Assembly (NCBI GenBank): GCA_964564695.1
Contig: CAZMCC010000001.1
Coordinates: 1 to 64,000 of the forward strand
Direction of reading: 5' to 3'
Source of the DNA: CAZMCC01 sp964564695
GTDB lineage: Bacteria; Planctomycetota; Phycisphaerae; Phycisphaerales; UBA1924
Length of the DNA: 64,000 bases
The notes beneath the pieces are model-generated. The model did not search any database and was not told the DNA's origin. It saw only the letters and a program-made list of their open reading frames with translations. The translations under genes were made by a program, and so were the position numbers. This document shows, piece after piece, positions 54,623 through 63,675 of the stretch (the stretch's first letter is position 1; the number at the start of each line of letters is the position of its first letter).

Positions 54623-55192
54623 ATGGCCAAGCGAACACGCACCATTTACAAGACCCCCGAAGGGCAGGTCATCCACGGGATGATGGCGGAGTACGCCACC
54701 CCCGCCGACCTCTACCACGCCGCGGAGAAGGTCCGCGACGCCGGGTACTCCCGCTGGGACGTCTACAGCCCGTTCACCGTGCACGGCATGGACGACGCGA
54801 TGGGCAACCCCGCCACGAAGCTCCCGCTCGTGGTCGCCGCCATCGGCCTCACCGGCGCCGGCTTCGGCTACCTGCTGCAGTACTGGGTCGGGCACATCGC
54901 GTACCGCACCGTCGTGCAGGGCAAGCCCACCGACGCGTGGGAGCCGTTCGTCCCGGTGACCTTCGAGCTGGGCGTGCTGTTCACCGCGTTCGCCGCCCTG
55001 CTGGGCATGATCGCGTTCAACAAGCTCCCGATGTGGTACCACCCGCTCATGAAGAAGGAGCGGTTCCTGAAGGTGTCCGACGACCGCTTCGTGATCCACG
55101 TCGAGGCCGCCGACCCCAAGTTTGACCCCGCTGCCACGCGCACCCTGCTGGAGAAGTCCGGCGGGACCCGCGTCGATCTGGTGGAGGAATAA
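54623..55192 (+). CDS. actD: Alternative complex III membrane subunit ActD (DUF3341)
   Basis: The protein has 189 residues: a short soluble start (EGQVIHGMMAEYATPADLYH, DVYSPFTVHGMDDAMG) and two membrane helices (LPLVVAAIGLTGAGFGYLLQ and FELGVLFTAFAALLGMIAFN). A periplasm-facing tail (DDRFVIHVEAADPKFDP) has a DUF3341 pattern. This is ActD, a small anchor without cofactors. It starts at the ATG at 54623, 53 bases after actC; the gap holds the CCCTG repeat but no terminator. Confidence 0.9.
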   Translation: MAKRTRTIYKTPEGQVIHGMMAEYATPADLYHAAEKVRDAGYSRWDVYSPFTVHGMDDAMGNPATKLPLVVAAIGLTGAGFGYLLQYWVGHIAYRTVVQGKPTDAWEPFVPVTFELGVLFTAFAALLGMIAFNKLPMWYHPLMKKERFLKVSDDRFVIHVEAADPKFDPAATRTLLEKSGGTRVDLVEE

Positions 55193-55196
55193 GCCC

Positions 55197-56048
55197 GTGA
55201 ACCCGAGTCCCGCTCCTAAGCCCGCCGCCCACCGCTCAGCACTCGCGTTCGCGCTGGTGGCCGGCGCGTGCGCCGCGCTGCTGCCCGCGTGCCACGGCGA
55301 GCGCTCCAACGACCCGCCGCGACAGTTCCTCCCCGACATGGACGACTCGCCCAAGTTCAAGCCCCAGATGCAGACGGAGTTCTTCTCCGACGGTCGGGCC
55401 ATGCGCGGGCAGGTCCCCGGTACCGTCGCCTTCGGCTTCGACACCGACGCCGCCGACGATGAGCGCGGCCACTTCCTCCGCGCCGACGCCGTCTACTACA
55501 ACGGCTACGAGAAGACCGACGATCATGGCGAGCCGATCTTCGCCGACACCATCCCCGCCGGCATCCAGGTCACCAAGGACTTCATCCTCCGCGGCCAGCA
55601 GCGCTTCAACATCTACTGCTCCGCCTGCCACGGCTACCTCGGCGACGGCAAGGGCATGGTCGGCAAGCAGTGGTCCGCCCCCGTCCCCAGCTACCACGAC
55701 GCCAAGTACCTCAACAAGGCGCAGAAGGAAGGCAAGGACGGGTTCATCTTCTACACGATCATGCACGGCGTCGCGCCCGGCACCCCGGGCGAGCCCACCA
55801 AGATGCCGTCGTACGCCGACAAGGTCAACGAGCACGACGCCTGGGCGATCGTCGCGTACGTCCGCACGCTCCAGAGCGTCTGGGTGACCGACCTCTCCAA
55901 GCTGCCCGCCGACAAGCGCCAGCAGATGGACCCCTCGCGTCCGCCGGCGCCCCCGCCGGAGAAGCCGGCCGCCCCCGCGCCCGGTGCACCCGCGACGCCC
56001 GGCGCCCCCCCCAGCCCCGCCCCCGCCGCCACCGGAGGTCACCAGTGA
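55197..56048 (+). CDS. actE: Alternative complex III monoheme lipoprotein subunit ActE
   Basis: The protein has 283 residues. A lipoprotein signal ends in the lipobox LLPAC (Cys near 32). The single heme-binding site is CSACHG, within a class I cytochrome c fold (IYCSACHGYLGDGKGMV, MPSYADKVNEHDAWAIVAYV with a likely Met ligand). The C-terminus is a Pro/Ala-rich tail. It is ActE, which carries electrons from ActA toward the oxidase. The start is GTG at 55197, with GGAGG 10 bases upstream, just after the actD stop. It ends in a GTGA overlap with actF. Confidence 0.92.
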   Translation: MNPSPAPKPAAHRSALAFALVAGACAALLPACHGERSNDPPRQFLPDMDDSPKFKPQMQTEFFSDGRAMRGQVPGTVAFGFDTDAADDERGHFLRADAVYYNGYEKTDDHGEPIFADTIPAGIQVTKDFILRGQQRFNIYCSACHGYLGDGKGMVGKQWSAPVPSYHDAKYLNKAQKEGKDGFIFYTIMHGVAPGTPGEPTKMPSYADKVNEHDAWAIVAYVRTLQSVWVTDLSKLPADKRQQMDPSRPPAPPPEKPAAPAPGAPATPGAPPSPAPAATGGHQ

Positions 56049-57322
56049 GCCAAGCCACCGCCCACGGCCATCAGCACGGGGACTTCGACCCCTACGCGAT
56101 CCGGCGCGTCCGCCTCGACCCGGCCCGCGTCAGCCTCCCCGCCGGCGCGACGAGCAAGCTCTCGGCCTTCTGCTTCATCGTCGGCGTGCTCGCGCTGATC
56201 GTCACTGTCATCATGGGGTTCACCGCGGCCGACCTGACCAAGCACGCGATCGCCGCGTACCACGTCGGCTTCATGTTCAGCCTCACGATGTGCCTGGGCG
56301 CCCTGGGCTGGACGATGATCATGCACGCGGTCAACGCGGGCTGGTCCGTCACTGTGCGTCGCCAGTGGGAGAACATGGCGAGCCTGCTGCCCTACATGGG
56401 CGTGCTGTTCGTCCCGGTGCTCGCGATCGAGCTGCTCGAGGGCGGCAAGCTCTACAAGTGGTTGAACCACGCGTACGTCGCCGGCGACGTCCTCGCCGCC
56501 GAGAAGCGCCCGTTCCTCAACCCCACGTTCTTCATCGCTCGCTCGTTCGGCTACGTCGTGGTCTGGAGCCTGCTCTCCCGCTACATGGTCGGCCTCAGCC
56601 GGCGCCAGGACGAGACCGGTGACCCCAACATCACCCGGCGCATGCGGTTCACCAGCTGCGGCGGCATCCTCGTGCTCGGTCTCTCGGTCGCGTTCGCGTC
56701 CTTCGACTGGGTCATGTCGATGGACTACCACTGGTTCAGCACGATGTTCGGCGTCTACTTCTTCGCCGGCAGCCTGCAGAGCTCGGTGGCCCTCTCCATC
56801 ATCGTCCTCATGTTCCTCATGAAGTCCGGACGCCTCAACGGGCTGGTCTCGGTCGAGCACTTCCACGACCTGGGCAAGCTCCTGCTCGCGTTCACCGTCT
56901 TCTGGGCGTATATCGCCTTCAGCCAGTACTTCCTCATCTGGTACTCGAACATCCCCGAGGAGACCGCCTGGTTCCTCGTCCGCAAGTCCAACGGCTGGGA
57001 GAACGTCTTCTTCCTGCTGTGCTTCGGCCACTTCGTCGGGCCGTTCCTCATCCTGCTGTTCCGTCAGGTGAAGCGGGTGCCCCGGATCCTGGCGCTCGTC
57101 GCCCTGTGGCAGCTCGCGATGCACGCGGCCGACATGTTCTTCCTGATCCGCCCGAACGTCTACCCCGATCGCATCGGCCTGGGCCTGGTCGACCTCGCCG
57201 GGTTCATCGCCCCGCTGGCGATCATGCTGGGGCTGCTCGTCCGCCGGATCGGATCGGTCCCGCTTGTTCCCACCCAGGACCCGCGCCTCGCCGAGGCGAT
57301 GGAGCACCGCAACTACATCTGA
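56045..57322 (+). CDS. actF: Alternative complex III membrane subunit ActF
   Basis: This 425-residue membrane protein with about ten helices is a diverged NrfD-like homologue of ActC (IAAYHVGFMFSLTMCLGALG, WENMASLLPYMGVLFVPVLA, ASFDWVMSMDYHWFSTMFGV, VFWAYIAFSQYFLIWYSNIP). The ASFDWVMSMDYHWFSTMFG block is highly typical of ActF. The start is GTG at 56045, overlapping the actE stop. Together with ActC it forms the membrane part of the complex. The N-terminus is His-containing (AHGHQHGDFD). Confidence 0.93.
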   Translation: MSQATAHGHQHGDFDPYAIRRVRLDPARVSLPAGATSKLSAFCFIVGVLALIVTVIMGFTAADLTKHAIAAYHVGFMFSLTMCLGALGWTMIMHAVNAGWSVTVRRQWENMASLLPYMGVLFVPVLAIELLEGGKLYKWLNHAYVAGDVLAAEKRPFLNPTFFIARSFGYVVVWSLLSRYMVGLSRRQDETGDPNITRRMRFTSCGGILVLGLSVAFASFDWVMSMDYHWFSTMFGVYFFAGSLQSSVALSIIVLMFLMKSGRLNGLVSVEHFHDLGKLLLAFTVFWAYIAFSQYFLIWYSNIPEETAWFLVRKSNGWENVFFLLCFGHFVGPFLILLFRQVKRVPRILALVALWQLAMHAADMFFLIRPNVYPDRIGLGLVDLAGFIAPLAIMLGLLVRRIGSVPLVPTQDPRLAEAMEHRNYI

Positions 57323-57391
57323 CCCCCGCCGCCCCGTCCAGAGCCTGTCCAGAGTCCTCCACCGGTGACCAATAGACCGGAGTTCGAACGA

Positions 57392-57829
57392 ATGAGCACC
57401 CACCACCCCCACGACCCGCACAACCCGCACGCCGACCCGGCACCCCACACGCCGGAGGTGCACGAGGCGCCCGACCAGTGGCACGACCACACGCGCGATG
57501 AGCGTCCCCAGCACGCGCATCTCGAGTCGATCAACGCCCCCAAGGTCACCGGCGTCGGCCTCGGGCTTTTCCTCGCCGTCGCCGCCACCATCGCGATCGT
57601 CTACGGCTTTTACATCTGGTACACGGTCCGTGCCCTTGACTCGCACGAGGGGCCCGGCATGGGCCTCGAGGGCCCCGCCATTTCCACCCGCGAAGACCTC
57701 AAGGCCAAGCTCAACACCGGCTACGCCTGGGCCAGCCACGACGCCGCCCTCCTCCCGATCGATCAGGGCATGGACCGCGTCGTGCAGCAGTACGCCGCCC
57801 GGCGCCCCGCCCCCGCGAGCAACCCCTGA
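57392..57829 (+). CDS. Small single-pass membrane protein of the respiratory operon
   Basis: The protein has 145 residues. The His-rich N-terminus (STHHPHDPHNPHADPAPHTP) is followed by one helix (VGLGLFLAVAATIAIVYGFY) and a short soluble part with GYAWASHDAALLPIDQGMDR. The last phrase resembles the pattern GWVDxxxGVVRIPIDxAM found in small planctomycete proteins next to complex III/IV genes, but I recognise no named family. It lies between actF and the SCO gene with the same direction. GGAG precedes the ATG at 57392. An assembly or accessory role is inferred from context. Confidence 0.7.
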   Translation: MSTHHPHDPHNPHADPAPHTPEVHEAPDQWHDHTRDERPQHAHLESINAPKVTGVGLGLFLAVAATIAIVYGFYIWYTVRALDSHEGPGMGLEGPAISTREDLKAKLNTGYAWASHDAALLPIDQGMDRVVQQYAARRPAPASNP

Positions 57830-57866
57830 TAATCCCGCACCTCACACAGGACTCTCCCCGCTCCTC

Positions 57867-58913
57867 ATGACGCTCCGCCGATTCGCCAGTTCGCTCGCCC
57901 GCTCGCTCTGCCCGTTGGCGGTGACGGTCGTGCTGTGCGCCCTGGCCATCCCCGCCGCCCCGGCGGCCGCGCAGCTCATCCCCAAGGACAAGCCCGACGA
58001 GATCAAGGGCCTCGAGCTCACCAACAAGCTCGGCCAGCCGATCCCGCTCGACCTCGAGTTCACCGACTCCTCCACCGGCAAGCCCGTCACGCTCCGCGAC
58101 ATCTTCGGCGCCAGGACCGCCGGCTCCGGGATCGACACCACGGCCCCGTCGCTCGCCGACCTGCCTCCCGACGGCCTGCCCCGCGGCCAGCGCCCGGTGC
58201 TGCTCCTCATGATGTACTTCCGGTGCCCCATCCTGTGCCCCAAGATGCACCAGGAAGTCACCGAGCTCCTGGGCAACCTCGAGTTCCGCATCGGGCGCGA
58301 CTTCGACGTCATCATGGTCAGCTTTGACCCGCTCGATACGCCGCGCGAGGCCGAGCACTTCAAGACCGACGGCTTCATGCTCTACAGCAAGCCCGTCGAC
58401 GAATACACCCGCGCCGGCTGGCACTACCTCACCGGCACCGCCCAGAACGCCAGGGTCCTCGCCGACTCGATCGGGTTCGCGTACCGCTACATCCCCGAGT
58501 CCAAGCAGTACTCGCACGGCCCGGCCATCTTCCTGCTCACGCCCGAGGGCGTGCTGTCGCGGGTCTTCCCCAACTTCGAATTCACCGAGGCCGCACGCCT
58601 CGGTGATGTCCGCATGGCGCTCGTCGAAGCCTCCCAGGGCCGCATCGGGTCCACCTTCGACCAGCTCATGCTCTTCTGCTATCGCTTCGATCCCCGCGAG
58701 GGCAGCTACGTGCTGCAGGCCCTGCGGGTCATGCAGATCGGCGGGCTCATCACCGTCGTCGCCCTCGGCGGGCTCGTCGGCTGGCTCGTCCGGGGCGAAC
58801 TCCGCAAGCGCACCCGCGCCGCGGCGGCGCTCGGTTCCGGGGCTGGGGGCGGCGGGGCGACTGGCATCAGCAACTCGATCATCAAGAACGCGACGGCGGT
58901 GGGCGCACCATGA
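57867..58913 (+). CDS. SCO1/SenC family copper chaperone
   Basis: The protein has 348 residues. A signal peptide (about 1-30, ending AAAQ) is followed by a thioredoxin-fold domain with the copper-binding pair in FRCPILCPKM, an Asp-rich VSFDPLDTPREAEHF, and the third ligand His in KQYSHGPAIFLLTPEG. A C-terminal transmembrane helix (GGLITVVALGGLVGWLV) makes it membrane-bound at that end, unlike typical Sco1. It inserts copper into the CuA site of subunit II, whose gene follows at once by ATGA overlap. The gene has 37 bases after the previous stop and no own promoter seen. Confidence 0.92.
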   Translation: MTLRRFASSLARSLCPLAVTVVLCALAIPAAPAAAQLIPKDKPDEIKGLELTNKLGQPIPLDLEFTDSSTGKPVTLRDIFGARTAGSGIDTTAPSLADLPPDGLPRGQRPVLLLMMYFRCPILCPKMHQEVTELLGNLEFRIGRDFDVIMVSFDPLDTPREAEHFKTDGFMLYSKPVDEYTRAGWHYLTGTAQNARVLADSIGFAYRYIPESKQYSHGPAIFLLTPEGVLSRVFPNFEFTEAARLGDVRMALVEASQGRIGSTFDQLMLFCYRFDPREGSYVLQALRVMQIGGLITVVALGGLVGWLVRGELRKRTRAAAALGSGAGGGGATGISNSIIKNATAVGAP

Positions 58914-60172
58914 ACACCTCATCTCTCCATTCGACCATGGACAACACCCTCACGCCACTGCTCGGCCAGCAGTGGCTGCAGGACATCTGGTTCAAGCAGC
59001 GCGCCGCCAGCGAGCTCGGACGCGACTCCGACTGGCTGTTCATGTACGTGCTGTGGGTCAACATCATCAGCTTCGTCGTCGTCATCGGGCTGATGATCTA
59101 CTTCGCCTGGAAGTACCACCGCAGCAAGCAGAACACCAACTACCAGGTCAGCGCCAGCCACAACACCCCCATGGAGCTCGCCTGGTCCATCATCCCCCTC
59201 CTGGTGATGGTTCCCATCTTTTTCGTCGGCTTCTACGGGTACATCGACAAGCTCGCCGCCCCCGCCAACGCCGAGGAGATCCGCGTCACCGGCATGCAGT
59301 GGAACTGGCAGGCCACGTACTCCAACGGCAAGCAGGCCGACGACTTCATGATGGTCCCCGACGAGGTCGCCACCAGCGGCCCCATGACCCAGTGGAAGGC
59401 CGACACCCTCCGCGCGGGCAACATCACCGAAACCCCGATCATCTACGTCCCCGCCGGGCGTGCCGTCCGCATTCTGCTCAACAGCAGCGACGTGATCCAC
59501 AGCTTCTACATCCCCGGCTTCCGCGTGAAGATCGACGTCTTCCCCAACCGCTACACCAGCCTCAACTTCACCCCCGAAGAGGCCGGCTTCGACCACGTCG
59601 TGTGGTGCGCCGAGTACTGCGGCAAGAACCACTCCGAAATGGCCGCCTGGATCCGCGTCGTCAGCGAAGAAGACTTCCAGATCTACAAGAACAAGATCAA
59701 GGTTCTCACCGACGAGATCTTCAAGGACCCCGCGACCGGCAAGCCCAGCCTCGTCAAGTACGGCGAGTACCTCTCCAAGATCAAGGGTTGCCGCGCCTGC
59801 CACAGCGTCGACGGCACCGCCAACACCGGCCCGACCTGGACCCAGGTCTTCGGCGAGGCCAAGGAATTCTCCGCCACCAACAACGACAAGAGCTACACCG
59901 CCGAGCAGATGAGCGACTCGACGCACTTCGCCAACTACATCCGCGAGTCTGTCTACGACCCGCTCGCCAAGATCCACACCGGCTTCAACCCCCAGATGAA
60001 CAGCTACCGCGGGCTCGTCACCGAGGACCAGCTCGTCAGCCTTACCGCCTACATCAAGAGCCTCTCCCCCAAGGCGCCCAAAGATACCGGCGCGGCCCCG
60101 ACTACCCCGCCGCCCGCCCCCGCCCCCGCCCCCGCCCCCGCCCCCCCCCCCCCCGCCGGCGGCGGCCACTGA
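58910..60172 (+). CDS. coxB: caa3-type cytochrome c oxidase subunit II with cytochrome c domain
   Basis: The protein has 420 residues. Two N-terminal helices are followed by the CuA cupredoxin domain with VIHSFYIPGFRVKID and CAEYCGKNHSEM (both Cys, His and Met ligands). A cytochrome c domain follows with CRACHS (near residue 294) and a C-terminal MNSYRGLVTEDQL region. The tail is a Pro/Ala run ending GGGH. The fused cytochrome c identifies a caa3-type oxidase. Electrons from the alternative complex III enter here. It overlaps the SCO gene stop by ATGA. Several ATG codons occur early; the first is used. Confidence 0.95.
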   Translation: MNTSSLHSTMDNTLTPLLGQQWLQDIWFKQRAASELGRDSDWLFMYVLWVNIISFVVVIGLMIYFAWKYHRSKQNTNYQVSASHNTPMELAWSIIPLLVMVPIFFVGFYGYIDKLAAPANAEEIRVTGMQWNWQATYSNGKQADDFMMVPDEVATSGPMTQWKADTLRAGNITETPIIYVPAGRAVRILLNSSDVIHSFYIPGFRVKIDVFPNRYTSLNFTPEEAGFDHVVWCAEYCGKNHSEMAAWIRVVSEEDFQIYKNKIKVLTDEIFKDPATGKPSLVKYGEYLSKIKGCRACHSVDGTANTGPTWTQVFGEAKEFSATNNDKSYTAEQMSDSTHFANYIRESVYDPLAKIHTGFNPQMNSYRGLVTEDQLVSLTAYIKSLSPKAPKDTGAAPTTPPPAPAPAPAPAPPPPAGGGH

Positions 60173-60211
60173 TCCCAGTTCGTTCCCCACGCCTCACGCA
60201 TAGGTGCAGCG

Positions 60212-62038
60212 ATGTCCACCATCAGCGGTTCTCACGGTTCCCACGACTCCGGCCACGCCCACGGGCATGGCCACGCGCACGGCCACGACGACCATGCCCA
60301 TCACCACGCGCCGTACCTGACCCCCAAGGGCGGCTTCATCACGACGGTCGTCGACTGGGCGACCACGATCGATCACAAGAAGATCGGCGTGATGTACCTC
60401 TTCGCCATCCTCCTGATGTTCTTCTTCGGTGGCCTCGCCGCCATCGCTGTCCGCATGGAGCTCTTCACGCCGACCACGGTCGAGACCATCGGCAACACCA
60501 CCACCATCTCCGGCCAGATGTTCAAGCCCGCCGCCGACGTCACCGACATCAAGCTCGGCAACGAGACCTACAACCGCATCTTCACGCTCCACGGCCTGAT
60601 CATGGTCTTCCTCGTGATCGTCCCGAGCGTCCCCGCCAGCCTCGGCAACTTCCTCTTGCCCCTGATGCTGGGGGCCAAAGACGTCGCCTTCCCCAAACTC
60701 AACTTGATGAGTTGGTACATCTACGTCTTCGGGTCGATGTTCGCGATCCTCGCGGTCATCCTCGGCGGCGTCGACACCGGCTGGACCTTCTACACGCCCT
60801 ATTCAACAACCACAGACGCCGACCACATGCGCGTGGTCTACATGATCCTCGCCGCGTTCACCCTCGGCTTCAGCTCGATCTTCACGGGCCTGAACTTCGT
60901 CGTCACCGTCCACAAGCTTCGCGCCCCCGGCATGGGCTGGTTCGACATGCCCCTGTTCGTCTGGGGCATCTACGCGACGAGCATCATCCAGGTCCTCGCG
61001 ACGCCCGTCATCGGCATCACCCTCCTGCTGCTCATCTTCGAGCGGCTCTTCCACATCGGCATCTTCGACCCCCGCCTGGGCGGCGACCCGGTGCTCTTCC
61101 AGCACTTCTTCTGGTTCTACAGCCACCCGGTTGTGTACGTGATGATCCTCCCGGGCATGGCGATCATCTCCGAGCTCATCGCGGTTCACAGCCGGAAGAA
61201 AATCTTCGGCTACCGCGCCGTCGCGTTCAGCTCGCTGGCCATCGCCGGCATCGCCTTCATCGTGTGGGGCCACCACCTGTTCACGAGCCAGGGCGAGGTC
61301 ATCAGCACGATCTTCTCCGCCCTCACCTTCCTCGTCGCGATCCCCACCGCCGTCAAGGTCTTCAACTGGACGGCCACCCTGTATAAAGGATCGATCGCCC
61401 TCACCACGCCCATGCTCTACGCCCTGGGCTTCCTCTTCCTCTTCTCGATCGGCGGCCTCACCGGCCTCTTCCTGGGCGCCCTCGCCACCGACCTCCACCT
61501 GCACGACACCTACTTCGTCGTCGCCCACTTCCACTACGTCATGATGGGCGGCACGATCATCGCCTTCGTCGGCGGCATCCACCACTGGTGGCCGAAGATG
61601 TTCGGCAAGATGTACGCCGAGTTCCCCGCCAAGATCGGCTTCTGGCTCGTCTTCATCGGGTTCAACCTGACCTTCTTCCCGCAGTTCATCATGGGCAGCC
61701 AGGGCATGCCGCGCCGCTACGCGAGCTACGCCCCCGAATTCCACATCTATCACCAGCTCAGCACCATCGGCGCCTTCACGCTGCTCGCCGGCTTCGTCAC
61801 CCACGCCCTCACCTTCTTCCACTCGCTCATGTGGGGCAAGAAGGCCGAGCCCAACCCCTGGGGCGGCCTCACCTTCGAGTGGACCAACGCCGCCAGCCCC
61901 CCGATCGAGCACAACTTCGACCACGAGCCCGTCACCACCCACGGCCCGTACGACTACGACACCGTCCTCCCGCCCCAGACCCGCCCGGGCGAGTGGCAGC
62001 TCCCCAAGCCGGCCGCGGGCGGCTCGTCGCACCACTGA
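60212..62038 (+). CDS. coxA: Cytochrome c oxidase subunit I (A2-type heme-copper oxidase)
   Basis: The 608-residue catalytic subunit holds heme a, heme a3 and CuB. Seen are [14 protein letters not shown] with the heme a His, [17 protein letters not shown] with the cross-linked His-Tyr pair, WGHHLFTS (two CuB His), and [16 protein letters not shown] with the remaining heme His. YSHP replaces the Glu of A1-type enzymes, so this is A2-type, as in Thermus and Rhodothermus caa3. The N-terminus is a striking His/Gly/Asp stretch ([20 protein letters not shown]). It probably pumps protons as it reduces oxygen. The ATG at 60212 follows coxB by 39 bases. Confidence 0.95.
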   Translation: MSTISGSHGSHDSGHAHGHGHAHGHDDHAHHHAPYLTPKGGFITTVVDWATTIDHKKIGVMYLFAILLMFFFGGLAAIAVRMELFTPTTVETIGNTTTISGQMFKPAADVTDIKLGNETYNRIFTLHGLIMVFLVIVPSVPASLGNFLLPLMLGAKDVAFPKLNLMSWYIYVFGSMFAILAVILGGVDTGWTFYTPYSTTTDADHMRVVYMILAAFTLGFSSIFTGLNFVVTVHKLRAPGMGWFDMPLFVWGIYATSIIQVLATPVIGITLLLLIFERLFHIGIFDPRLGGDPVLFQHFFWFYSHPVVYVMILPGMAIISELIAVHSRKKIFGYRAVAFSSLAIAGIAFIVWGHHLFTSQGEVISTIFSALTFLVAIPTAVKVFNWTATLYKGSIALTTPMLYALGFLFLFSIGGLTGLFLGALATDLHLHDTYFVVAHFHYVMMGGTIIAFVGGIHHWWPKMFGKMYAEFPAKIGFWLVFIGFNLTFFPQFIMGSQGMPRRYASYAPEFHIYHQLSTIGAFTLLAGFVTHALTFFHSLMWGKKAEPNPWGGLTFEWTNAASPPIEHNFDHEPVTTHGPYDYDTVLPPQTRPGEWQLPKPAAGGSSHH

Positions 62039-62118
62039 TGCAAAGGACACCAGGTGCCGCGAGCGCCCTCGGCACTTGAGACACCTCGACCCCTTGAACT
62101 TCCGATAGAGGCACACGA

Positions 62119-62811
62119 ATGTCCACCATCGACCTCGGCGACCGCTTCCCGCAGCACACGGGCGATCGTCCATACAGCGAGACCTACAAGGCCGCGTCGC
62201 ACTTCCGCGACCGCGACCACGAGTTTGACGCCGTCAAGCTCGGCGTGTGGCTCTTCCTCTCCACCGAAGTCCTGCTGTTCAGCGGCATGTTCGTCGGCTA
62301 CGCCGTCCTCCGCCTGCTGCACCCCGAGGCCTTCGTCAACGGCTCGGGCTACCTCGACGTCCGCTGGGGCCTGCTCAACACCATCGTCCTGCTCTACTCC
62401 AGCTTCACCGTCGCCACCGCCGTGCGGTGCGCACAGGTCGGCAACATCCCCGGGCTCAAGAAGAACATCCTCATCACGCTCTTCTGCGGCGTGGCCTTCA
62501 TCGTCATCAAGTTCGTCTTCGAGTACTACCCCAAGTGGAGCCAGGGCAAGCTCCCCGGCAAGTTCTTCAGCTACCCCGGCGCCCACGACCCCAACGAGCC
62601 GCTCTGGTGGGGCCTCTACTGGGGCGCCACCGGCATCCACGCCACCCACGTCCTCGTCGGCATCCTCCTGTTCATCTGGCTCTACATCCGCGCCGGCAAG
62701 CGCCACTTCGGCCCCACGCACTACAACGCCGTCGAAGGCGTCGGCCTCTACTGGCACATCGTCGACATCGTGTGGATCTTCCTCTTCCCCCTTCTTTACC
62801 TCATCCACTGA
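62119..62811 (+). CDS. coxC: Cytochrome c oxidase subunit III
   Basis: The protein has 230 residues and about five helices. Typical features are KLGVWLFLSTEVLLFSGMFV, FVFEYYPKW, YWGATGIHATHVLVGILLFI and YWHIVDIVWIFLFPLLYLIH. It contains the usual HXXH-like TGIHATHV. It supports the catalytic subunit and shields the proton path. It lies 80 bases after coxA, with no terminator evident in between, and the upstream sequence AGAGGC is a weak ribosome site. Confidence 0.93.
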   Translation: MSTIDLGDRFPQHTGDRPYSETYKAASHFRDRDHEFDAVKLGVWLFLSTEVLLFSGMFVGYAVLRLLHPEAFVNGSGYLDVRWGLLNTIVLLYSSFTVATAVRCAQVGNIPGLKKNILITLFCGVAFIVIKFVFEYYPKWSQGKLPGKFFSYPGAHDPNEPLWWGLYWGATGIHATHVLVGILLFIWLYIRAGKRHFGPTHYNAVEGVGLYWHIVDIVWIFLFPLLYLIH

Positions 62812-62818
62812 TTCGCCG

Positions 62819-62852
62819 GTCCCTAGCCCCAGTCCCCAGTCCCTAGTCCCTG
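62819..62852 (+). repeat. Short degenerate CCCTAGxx repeat between coxC and the subunit IV gene
   Basis: GGTCCCTAGCCCC, AGTCCCCAGT and CCCTAGTCCCTG follow one another. This is the same kind of low-complexity linker as at 54583-54617. Confidence 0.6.
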
Positions 62853-62868
62853 TTTCGAGGCAACGACC

Positions 62869-63621
62869 ATGAGCAGCGGCCAAGACGAATTCATCATCCA
62901 CGACGACGGCCACGCCGACAACTACGGCGAGCACCACGGCCACATCATCGTCTCCCCCGGGACGCTGCTCGCCGTCTTCAGCGCCCTGCTCTTCTTCACC
63001 CTTCTCACCGTGGGCCTCGCCCAGGCCGAGAAGCTCATCAGCCACACCTTCGACTTCGTCATCCCCCAATGGGTGAACGTCATGGTCGCCATGAGCATCG
63101 CGAGCGTCAAGACCATGCTCGTCGTCCTCTACTTCATGCAGCTCAAGTACGACAACCCCATCAACGGGATGGTCTTCATCTTCACCCTCCTCACCGTCGC
63201 CTTCTTCCTCGGCTTCACCATCATCGACCTCGGTAACCGCGGCTCGCTCTACGCCTACAAGGCCCAGTACATCGTGCCCGGCGGCACCGGACTCGGCACC
63301 GGCAAACCGATCACCGCCACCGCCGCCGCCGCGGCCTCCGAGCCCGGCAATCCCCTCCACGAACTCTGGCTCCACTCCCAGCACCGCGACGACACGCACC
63401 TCCGCCGCGGCGCCGGCGACTTCACCCTGATCTTCGACGATGCCCCCATGTCGCGCTCCGGCGCCGAGCACAGCCGCCCCCTCACGGGCCTCACGCTCCC
63501 CGGCTTCGCCAAGCCCCACGACGACGCCCACGGCGCACCCAAGCCCGCCGACTCCCACGGCACCAAGCCCGCCGAACCCAAGCCCGCTGAGCCGGCCAAA
63601 CCCGCGTCCGGCGGCCACTGA
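62869..63621 (+). CDS. Cytochrome c oxidase subunit IV-like protein with long tail
   Basis: The protein has 250 residues. Three helices in the first 120 residues (PGTLLAVFSALLFFTLLTVG, NVMVAMSIASVKTMLVVLYF, NGMVFIFTLLTVAFFLGFTI) match the COX4_pro/CyoD-type small subunit. In place of the usual 90-110-residue protein there is a 130-residue Pro/Ala/Lys/His-rich extension with SKPHDDAHGAPK-like repeats ending ASGGH. The N-terminus is His/Asp-rich (HDDGHADNYGEHHGH). The ATG at 62869 follows GAGGC. Its role is probably oxidase stability. Confidence 0.82.
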   Translation: MSSGQDEFIIHDDGHADNYGEHHGHIIVSPGTLLAVFSALLFFTLLTVGLAQAEKLISHTFDFVIPQWVNVMVAMSIASVKTMLVVLYFMQLKYDNPINGMVFIFTLLTVAFFLGFTIIDLGNRGSLYAYKAQYIVPGGTGLGTGKPITATAAAAASEPGNPLHELWLHSQHRDDTHLRRGAGDFTLIFDDAPMSRSGAEHSRPLTGLTLPGFAKPHDDAHGAPKPADSHGTKPAEPKPAEPAKPASGGH

Positions 63622-63635
63622 CCTCCCGTAACACC

Positions 63636-63654
63636 CGCCCCTCGCAACGGGGCG
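63636..63654 (+). terminator. GC hairpin after the subunit IV gene
   Basis: CGCCCC (63636-63641) and GGGGCG (63649-63654) make a 6-bp stem in the 54-base gap. No T-run follows, and another gene starts 21 bases later, so readthrough is likely. Confidence 0.35.
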
Positions 63655-63675
63655 CTTCACCCGAGTTCGCGTTCC

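Noticed and set aside
60110..60170. The Pro/Ala repeat at the end of coxB as a separate repeat element.
   Set aside because: It is a coding low-complexity tail in the normal frame and has no copies elsewhere.
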